Source of the DNA: Planctomycetota bacterium
Lineage (GTDB): Bacteria > Planctomycetota > GCA-002687715 > DRQF01
DNA length: 64,000 bases
Direction of reading: 5' to 3'
Assembly: GCA_020639295.1 (NCBI GenBank)
Contig: JACKGY010000007.1
Coordinates: forward strand, 367,287-431,286
Positions 58,482 to 64,000 of the stretch are shown piece by piece; the stretch's first letter is position 1; every line of letters begins with the position of its first letter. The notes under the pieces are model-generated. The model saw only the letters and a program-made list of their open reading frames with translations. It was not told the DNA's origin and ran no database searches. The position numbers and the translations under genes are program-made.

Positions 58482-61196
58482 TCAGTCCTCGAGCTGGGCC
58501 AGGTTCTGCTCGCAGACCGCGATGTAGCGGTCCTGGGCGGCCAGGTTGGCGTCGAGCCAGCTCGGCCGCTCCGCCAGGCTCTCGAGGGCCCGGAAGACCT
58601 CACGGCCCTCACGGAACCAATGCAGGGCCCGGCGGATCGCCTCGCGCTGGCTCTCAAGGTCGTCCTCGGGGCGCAACGAGGAGATCTCGACCAGCGCCAT
58701 CCCGGTGCAGGACTCGGCCAGGGCCCGCCGGCCGCCCAGGTCCTCCGGACGGGCCGCCACCAGATTCCGGGCCAGCTCGAGGGCCTCGCTCGCCGCCTGG
58801 CGGGCCAGCTCGCGATCACCGGTCAGGTTGGCGACGCCGACGACGTGGCCGAGGACGATGCGGAGCTGGCTCCGTAGATCGAGGCTCTCCGGGGCGCGCT
58901 CACCCGCCCGGCGCAGGATCGACTCGGCCTCGCGGAAGGAGGCCAGGGCCTCGGGCAGGCGCTCGTTGCGATAGACCAGCGCCAGGGCCCAGCGTTCCTC
59001 GGCCAGGGCGAGGGCGCCGAGCCGCGCGCTGTCCTCGGGGTCGTGGGCGAGCAGGTCGCGGCGCAGGTCACGCGCCTCGGCGTAGAGCTGCTCGGCCTCG
59101 ACCAGGCCTGCCGGATCGCGGCAGAGCCCGTCGGCGCGCTGGGTCAGGGCGAAGGCGAGATCGTTGGCCAGGATCGGATCGTCGGGGCGGCGGATCGCGC
59201 GCAGGCGGTCGATCAGCTCGGTGGCGAGCGCCGCGGCCTCCTCGCCACGACCGAGGTCGGCGAGCAGGCTCAGCTCGGTCATGCGGTCGACGACGAGCGC
59301 CCGCTCCACGTCCATGCCTTTCGGAATCCGTTTCGCCTCGATCAGACTCCGGCGAAGCGCGACGCCGCGCCGGGCCAGCTCGAGACCTTCGGCCGGGCGC
59401 CCCCGGCGCCCCACCAGCCAGGCGCGGTCGCGCAGCAGCTGGGCCTCGATGTGACCGAGCCGGGGATCGTCGACCTGCCGGTCGCGGGCGCCGCCGATGA
59501 GCGCGTCGACGGCATCGAAGGCCGCCTCGGCCTCGTCGAGACGGCCGAGATCGACCTCGATCTCCGCCCGCGTGCTGCGGGCGACGACCAGATCCACGAG
59601 ACGATCGAAGTCGGCGGGGCGCCGGTCGAGGCGGGCCTCCAGACGGCGCTCCGCGGCGAGGATGCGCTCGCGCGCCGGCGCCCGGCGGCCGAGGTTGGGT
59701 CGCGAGGGGCTGCCGAGGACGCTGCCGACCTCGAGCTCGGCGAGGGCGAGGCTGCGCTCGAGATCGTCGTCGTCGCCGGCGTCGGCGGCCATCGCCTCGA
59801 GCCAGGCGAGGATGCGCGTCGTCGTCTCCTCGGCGCTCCGCGTCGCGCCGGGCAGGCGGGCGAGCTGGTCGAGGTGGTCCAGGACCAGCCAGTCGGCGAG
59901 CGAGGTCGAGGCGGCCAGGAGCCGCTCGGCCTGTTCACGGCGCGACCGTTCGCGGCGCGCGGCCTCGCTGGCGCGTCGGGCGTAGCGCAGCGACACGACG
60001 CTGCTGCCCACCAGGAGGATGAAGATGACCAGGCCGAGGACGACCACGGCCTTGTTGCGCCGGGCGAAGAGGCGGAGCGCGTAGACGGCCGACTGCGGGC
60101 GGGCGAGGATCGGCAGTCCCTTGCGCCAGCGGCGCAGATCCTCGATCAGGGCGTCGACCGAGGGGTAGCGATCGTCCGGTGCCTTGCGCAGGGTCTTGAG
60201 GCAGATGGTCTCGAGGTCGGCGGGGATCTCGGGACGGAAGCGCCTGAGCCGCGGCGCCGGCAGCTCGCGCAGGGTCCGCATCGCCTCCGGCAAGGACTTG
60301 CCGCGCAGCTCGTGGGGACGCTGGCCGGCCAAGAGCTCGAAGAGGATGACGCCCAGCGAATACAGATCGCTGCGGGTGTCGAGGTCGGATGCCGAAGCGA
60401 GCTGCTCCGGGCTCATGTAGGGCAAGGTGCCGACCAGCGCGCCGCTCTCGGTGGCGAAGGAACGGCTGACGAGATCGTCGTCCTCGGCGCGAGCCAGGCC
60501 GAAGTCGATCACCTTGGGCCGCCCCTCCGCGTCGACCAGGATGTTGCCCGGCTTGAGGTCGCGATGGATGACGCCGAGGCGATGGCCATGCGCCACCGCT
60601 TCGGCCACGGCGATGAAGAGCTCGACCAACGCCTCGGCCTCGGGCTCCTCCTCGCGAACCCAGCGGTCGAGGGCGCGCGCCCCGGGCACCAGCTCGAGGA
60701 CGTAGTAGGGCAACGAGGGCTGCTCGGGGCCGAGGTCGTGGAGGCCGAACTCGAAGACCTGGGCGATGCCGGGGTGGCGCAGGCGCGAGAGCAGCCGGGC
60801 CTCGTGGAGGAAGCGGGCGCGGGCCGCCTTCAGGATGATGCCGCCCTTCATCACCTTGACCGCGACCGGCCGGTCCAGGCCGTCCTGCCGGGCCTCGTAG
60901 ACGGCGCCCATGCCGCCCTCCCCCAGCAGCCGCTCGAGCCGGCAGGGGCCGATCCGCATCCCCGGCGCCAGCTCGGTCCGATCGAGGGTGTCGGTGGCCC
61001 GGACACCGCTCCGCTCGCCCGCGGGACCGAGGAAGGTGCGGCCGCTCGAATCGGCGGTCACCAGCGCGCTCAGGGCGCGATGCAGGCGGGGATCCTCGCG
61101 CTCGAGCCGGTCCAGACGGTACGTGCGCTCCTCCGGGTCGAGCGTCTCCAGCTCGGCCAGGATGCGTTCCAGCTCTCCGGATCTCGATTCGGTCAT
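58482..61196 (-). CDS. Transmembrane Ser/Thr protein kinase with TPR-like sensor
   Basis: 904 residues. An N-terminal helical region, then the kinase domain at about 85-350: glycine loop GEGGMG (92-97), Lys114, HRDLKPGN (201-208), DFG (221-223), GTLPYMSPEQL. One membrane helix at about 372-393 is followed by a coiled coil and TPR-like helices (ARDLRRDLLAHDPEDSARLG; ALASFREAESILRRAGER; ALHWFREGREVFRALES). The start chosen is the ATG at 61196; the frame stays open for 850 codons upstream only because it overlaps the divergent peptidase gene. A TATCAT box lies 14 bases before it, so the leader is very short. Divergent from the M28 peptidase. Confidence 0.9.
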   Translation of the reverse strand: MTESRSGELERILAELETLDPEERTYRLDRLEREDPRLHRALSALVTADSSGRTFLGPAGERSGVRATDTLDRTELAPGMRIGPCRLERLLGEGGMGAVYEARQDGLDRPVAVKVMKGGIILKAARARFLHEARLLSRLRHPGIAQVFEFGLHDLGPEQPSLPYYVLELVPGARALDRWVREEEPEAEALVELFIAVAEAVAHGHRLGVIHRDLKPGNILVDAEGRPKVIDFGLARAEDDDLVSRSFATESGALVGTLPYMSPEQLASASDLDTRSDLYSLGVILFELLAGQRPHELRGKSLPEAMRTLRELPAPRLRRFRPEIPADLETICLKTLRKAPDDRYPSVDALIEDLRRWRKGLPILARPQSAVYALRLFARRNKAVVVLGLVIFILLVGSSVVSLRYARRASEAARRERSRREQAERLLAASTSLADWLVLDHLDQLARLPGATRSAEETTTRILAWLEAMAADAGDDDDLERSLALAELEVGSVLGSPSRPNLGRRAPARERILAAERRLEARLDRRPADFDRLVDLVVARSTRAEIEVDLGRLDEAEAAFDAVDALIGGARDRQVDDPRLGHIEAQLLRDRAWLVGRRGRPAEGLELARRGVALRRSLIEAKRIPKGMDVERALVVDRMTELSLLADLGRGEEAAALATELIDRLRAIRRPDDPILANDLAFALTQRADGLCRDPAGLVEAEQLYAEARDLRRDLLAHDPEDSARLGALALAEERWALALVYRNERLPEALASFREAESILRRAGERAPESLDLRSQLRIVLGHVVGVANLTGDRELARQAASEALELARNLVAARPEDLGGRRALAESCTGMALVEISSLRPEDDLESQREAIRRALHWFREGREVFRALESLAERPSWLDANLAAQDRYIAVCEQNLAQLED

Positions 61197-61210
61197 CCTT
61201 TTCGACCCCG

Positions 61211-61216
61211 ATGATA
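61211..61216 (-). promoter_or_regulatory. -10 element TATCAT for the kinase gene
   Basis: On the minus strand TATCAT, 14 bases from the kinase ATG, predicting a leader of about eight bases (GAAAAGG before ATG). Confidence 0.4.
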
Positions 61217-61250
61217 CCCCCGGCCCCGTTTCGCCGCGCCGAGCACCGGT

Positions 61251-61256
61251 TAGAAT
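61251..61256 (+). promoter_or_regulatory. -10 element TAGAAT for the peptidase gene
   Basis: TAGAAT in the context GGTTAGAATC, 51 bases before the M28 peptidase ATG, divergent from and close to the kinase promoter. Confidence 0.4.
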
Positions 61257-61307
61257 CTCCGGTCCGGTCCGCCAGGGACCGCCGCAGTTCGCGACCCGGA
61301 GTCCACG

Positions 61308-63875
61308 ATGAAGTCCTCGATCCTCGTTCTCGCTCTCGCCCTTTCCTGCCTCGGCCTGAGGGCCCAGGAGCCCGAGAAGGCCCCGGCCATGACCCGCGAC
61401 GACATCCGCGCCGCGGAAGGCCGGCTGATGACCAACATCCGCCAGCTCACCTACGAGGGGCTGCGCGCCGGCGAGGGCTACTTCAGCGCCGACGGCACGA
61501 GGATGATCTTCCAGAGCGAGCGGGACGAGAAGAATCCCTTCTACCAGATCTATCTGATGGATCTCGACACCGGCGACCTGCGCCGGCTCTCGCCCGGCTT
61601 CGGCAAGACCACCTGCGCCTGGATCCATCCCAACGGCAAGCTCGCCCTCTACGCCTCCACCCACGAGGACCCGGAAGCCCTGGTGAAGATGAAGGCCGAG
61701 CTCGACTTCCGCGCCTCGGGCCAGCAGCGCCGCTACGCCTGGGACTACGACGAGACCTTCGACATCTACAGCCACGACCTCGACAGCGGCGAGGTCATCA
61801 ACCTCACCAACGTGCGTGGCTACGACGCCGAGGGCAGCTACTCGCCCGACGGCAAGTGGATCGCCTTCGCCTCGAACCGCCATGCCTACACCGAGCCGCT
61901 CTCGGTCGAGGACCGGCAGCGCTTCGAGGTCGACCGCTCGCTGTTCATGGACATCTACCTGATGAAGGCGGACGGCAGCGAGGTGCGCCGGCTCACCACC
62001 GCGCGCGGCTACGACGGCGGCCCCTTCTTCTCGGCCGACTCCAGCAAGATCTGCTGGCGCCGCTTCACCGAGGACGGCGTTCGCGCCGAGGTCTGGACGA
62101 TGAACGTCGACGGCAGTGATCAGCGCCAGATCACCCGCATCGGCGCCATGTCCTGGGCGCCGACCTTCCACCCGAGCGGCCAGTACCTGATCTTCGCCAC
62201 CAACAAGCACGGCTTCGCCAACTTCGAGCTCTACCTGGTCGACGCCCAGGGCCATGGCGAGCCGGTGCGCGTGACCTGGACCGACAAGTTCGACGGTCTG
62301 CCCACCTTCACCAGCGACGGCAAGAAGGTCTCCTGGACCTCGCAGCGCACGCCGAACGGCCAGTCGCAGATCTTCATCGCCGACTGGAACCACGAGGCCG
62401 CCCTGGCCCTGCTGAAGGAGGGCCGAAATGGCCAGAAGACGGCGCCGACCGAGGACCGCGGCCAGGCTCACGCCGTCGAGAGCCCCGCGCTCAGCCCGCT
62501 CGAGGCGCTCGGACAGGCGGTCGCGATCGAGACCGTCCCGGCCATCACCGTCGACGACCTCGAGGCCCACATCGGCCTCCTCGCCTCCGACGCGACCGCG
62601 GGTCGCTTCACCGGCAGTGAGGGTGAGCTGCTCGCCTCGCTCTACGTCAGCACCCGCATGAAGCAGCTCGGCCTCGACGTCGCCACCGAACTGATCCGGC
62701 CGGCGCCCGCCGTTCCGGACACCGGACACGACGCGAAGGGGAACACCCTGACCGCGGCCGACTCGCCGCTCGTGGCCCACGCGCCCGACTCGGTCGCCAT
62801 CGATCACGTCCTCGCCTTCGACTGGTCGATCGCCGGCGGTCATGGCAGCCAGGCCATGAAGGGCGTCGGCCACAACGTCGTCGGCATCCTGCGCAGCGAC
62901 GCCAAGGAGAAGCTGCCGGCGATCGTCATCGGCGCCCACATGGACCACCTCGGCACCGGTGGCGTCGGCGCGGCCTACTCGCGTTCGACCGGCGAGGATC
63001 AGCTCAAGACCCACTACGGCGCCGACGACAACGCCTCCGGCGTCTCGGCCCTGCTCGAGGTGGCCCAGTATCTGGTCGACCTCAAGAAGAAGGGCAAGCT
63101 GGACGTCGACCGCGACATCTGGTTCTGCGCCTGGTCGGGCGAGGAGCTCGGCCTCCTCGGCTCGAACGATCTGGTCAAGGAGGTCTGGGAGAAGGCCGGC
63201 AAGCCGGACGATCTCCGCGGCGTCTTCGCCGCCTACCTCAACATGGACATGGTCGGCCGACTCGAGAGCAAGGTGATCATGCAGGGCATCGGCTCCAGCA
63301 GCATCTGGCGGCGCGAGATCGAGCGCCGCAACGCGCCGATCGGCCTGCCGATGAGCCTCTCCGACGACGTCCACCTGCCCACCGACACGATGAGCTTCTA
63401 CCTGCGCGGGGTCCCGATCCTGGCCGCCTTCACCGGCGCCCACGGCGACTACCACCGCCACACCGACACCGCCGAGAAGCTGAACTACGAGGGCATGCGC
63501 GACATCGCCCGCTTCATGGGCCTGATGGCGCGGGGTCTGGCCGCCAGCGACGAGGCCCCCGACTACATCAAGGTCGAGCGCAAGCAGACCGAGTCGGCCA
63601 GCGCGCGCCAGGGGATCTACCTCGGCACGGTCCCGGACTACGCCGAGGCGCCGATTCCGGGCCTGCAGCTCTCCGGCGTCTCCGCCGGCGGCCCGGCCGA
63701 GAAGGCCGGCCTCAAGGGTGGCGACATCATCGTCGAACTCGCCGGCGAGAAGGTCACCGACATCCACAGCTACATGGCGGCCTTCGGCAAGCTCGAGATC
63801 GGCAAGGCCGCCAAGGTGAAGGTCGTCCGCGACAAGGAGACGATCGAGCTGGAGATCGTTCCCGGCACGCGCTGA
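61308..63875 (+). CDS. M28-family zinc metallopeptidase with TolB-like and PDZ domains
   Basis: 855 residues. Signal peptide (LVLALALSCLGLRAQ). Residues about 35-375 form a TolB/WD40-like propeller (FSADGTRMIFQSERDEKNP, YSPDGKWIAFASNRHAY, FHPSGQYLIFATNKHGF). The M28 domain follows with zinc ligands in AHMDHLG, GADDNASG, WSGEELG, YLNMDMVG and HGDYHRHTDT. The C-terminal PDZ domain (SAGGPAEKAGLKGGDIIVEL) may feed or regulate substrate. It would act outside the cytoplasm as an aminopeptidase, perhaps recycling proteins. The triple architecture is uncommon but seen in related phyla. Confidence 0.9.
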   Translation: MKSSILVLALALSCLGLRAQEPEKAPAMTRDDIRAAEGRLMTNIRQLTYEGLRAGEGYFSADGTRMIFQSERDEKNPFYQIYLMDLDTGDLRRLSPGFGKTTCAWIHPNGKLALYASTHEDPEALVKMKAELDFRASGQQRRYAWDYDETFDIYSHDLDSGEVINLTNVRGYDAEGSYSPDGKWIAFASNRHAYTEPLSVEDRQRFEVDRSLFMDIYLMKADGSEVRRLTTARGYDGGPFFSADSSKICWRRFTEDGVRAEVWTMNVDGSDQRQITRIGAMSWAPTFHPSGQYLIFATNKHGFANFELYLVDAQGHGEPVRVTWTDKFDGLPTFTSDGKKVSWTSQRTPNGQSQIFIADWNHEAALALLKEGRNGQKTAPTEDRGQAHAVESPALSPLEALGQAVAIETVPAITVDDLEAHIGLLASDATAGRFTGSEGELLASLYVSTRMKQLGLDVATELIRPAPAVPDTGHDAKGNTLTAADSPLVAHAPDSVAIDHVLAFDWSIAGGHGSQAMKGVGHNVVGILRSDAKEKLPAIVIGAHMDHLGTGGVGAAYSRSTGEDQLKTHYGADDNASGVSALLEVAQYLVDLKKKGKLDVDRDIWFCAWSGEELGLLGSNDLVKEVWEKAGKPDDLRGVFAAYLNMDMVGRLESKVIMQGIGSSSIWRREIERRNAPIGLPMSLSDDVHLPTDTMSFYLRGVPILAAFTGAHGDYHRHTDTAEKLNYEGMRDIARFMGLMARGLAASDEAPDYIKVERKQTESASARQGIYLGTVPDYAEAPIPGLQLSGVSAGGPAEKAGLKGGDIIVELAGEKVTDIHSYMAAFGKLEIGKAAKVKVVRDKETIELEIVPGTR

Positions 63876-63907
63876 TCCCGGTCCGCGCTCCGAGCGGTCG
63901 GCGCAAG

Positions 63908-64000
63908 GGAGCGCCGGCTGCCAAGCCGGCCTGGAGAAGGAAGCGGAGCAGGCGCTCCGCGGTCCTTGCTGGCGCCTCGGAGCGCCGGCTGCCCAGCCGA
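63908..64000. repeat. Palindromic repeats at the right edge
   Basis: The unit with core AGCGCCGGCTGCCCAGCCGG recurs at 63908-63930 (one mismatch) and 63979-64000 (cut by the edge). GCCGGCT (63913-63919) pairs with AGCCGGC (63924-63930). A second hairpin GCGGAGC/GCTCCGC lies between the copies. Confidence 0.75.

Noticed and set aside
61197..63767. Long N-terminal extension of the third kinase in the same frame
   Set aside because: It lies opposite the M28 peptidase gene, is low-complexity, and a promoter-like box and ATG occur just before the conserved kinase N-terminus.
1..64000. CRISPR arrays, tRNA, rRNA, insertion sequences or prophage
   Set aside because: Intergenic gaps are short; no regularly spaced repeats, cloverleaf-like sequence, transposase, integrase or phage structural protein was recognised.

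Overview
The window is a very G+C-rich (about 70% by eye), densely coded bacterial chromosome segment with no rRNA, tRNA, CRISPR array, transposase or prophage that I can see. The lineage is most likely Planctomycetota or a close relative. The markers are an operon of a planctomycete-type cytochrome/LRR protein with DUF1501 and DUF1549/DUF1553 proteins, an ECF sigma factor followed directly by a transmembrane Ser/Thr kinase, two further giant kinases of the same build, and an FG-GAP/VCBS repeat protein. This assignment rests on protein families only.

Layout. 1-4.4 kb: a cut iron-type ABC binding protein, a cation/proton antiporter with a small HPF-like gene, a sigma-70 factor and a NhaR-like LysR regulator. 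4.4-4.7 kb: a block of palindromic repeats. 4.7-9.1 kb: the large helicase Lhr. 9.1-10.9 kb: an FG-GAP protein interrupted in frame by UGA, and a GNAT acetyltransferase. 11.2-15.7 kb: ECF sigma, Ser/Thr kinase and a lipoprotein MsrA. 15.8-20.2 kb: a soluble NAD-type formate dehydrogenase (fused NuoE/NuoF-like beta subunit plus an alpha subunit with UGA-encoded selenocysteine). 20.4-25.7 kb: a di-haem peroxidase lipoprotein and a second kinase. 25.8-30.8 kb: purF, a class V aminotransferase and two cysteine-synthase-type enzymes. 31.0-35.5 kb: the planctomycete operon. 35.6-45.0 kb: a NiCoT/UreH-like transporter, a carboxypeptidase-regulatory-like repeat protein, a CBS/radical SAM/DUF1697 operon, an AsmA-like protein and another CBS protein. 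45.1-55.5 kb: a 2048-residue DUF4011-type helicase translationally coupled to a Na/Pi transporter and polyphosphate:AMP phosphotransferase, followed by a CHAD protein. 55.6-58.4 kb: a complete siderophore/cobalamin-type ABC importer. 58.5-63.9 kb: a third kinase, divergent from an M28 peptidase. The right edge ends in the same palindromic repeats.

Main point. The formate dehydrogenase shows that UGA is read as selenocysteine here: the UGA sits at the family's Sec position and is followed by a hairpin with the GGUCU loop seen in E. coli fdhF. The FG-GAP gene at 9157-10401 also carries one in-frame UGA, followed at a similar distance by a perfect 8-bp hairpin with a GGU loop, and the reading frame continues through conserved repeats. 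It is a strong candidate for an undescribed selenoprotein with a Sec-Cys pair. A second theme is transcription: four genes have a TANNNT hexamer exactly six bases before their ATG, which predicts leaderless mRNAs.
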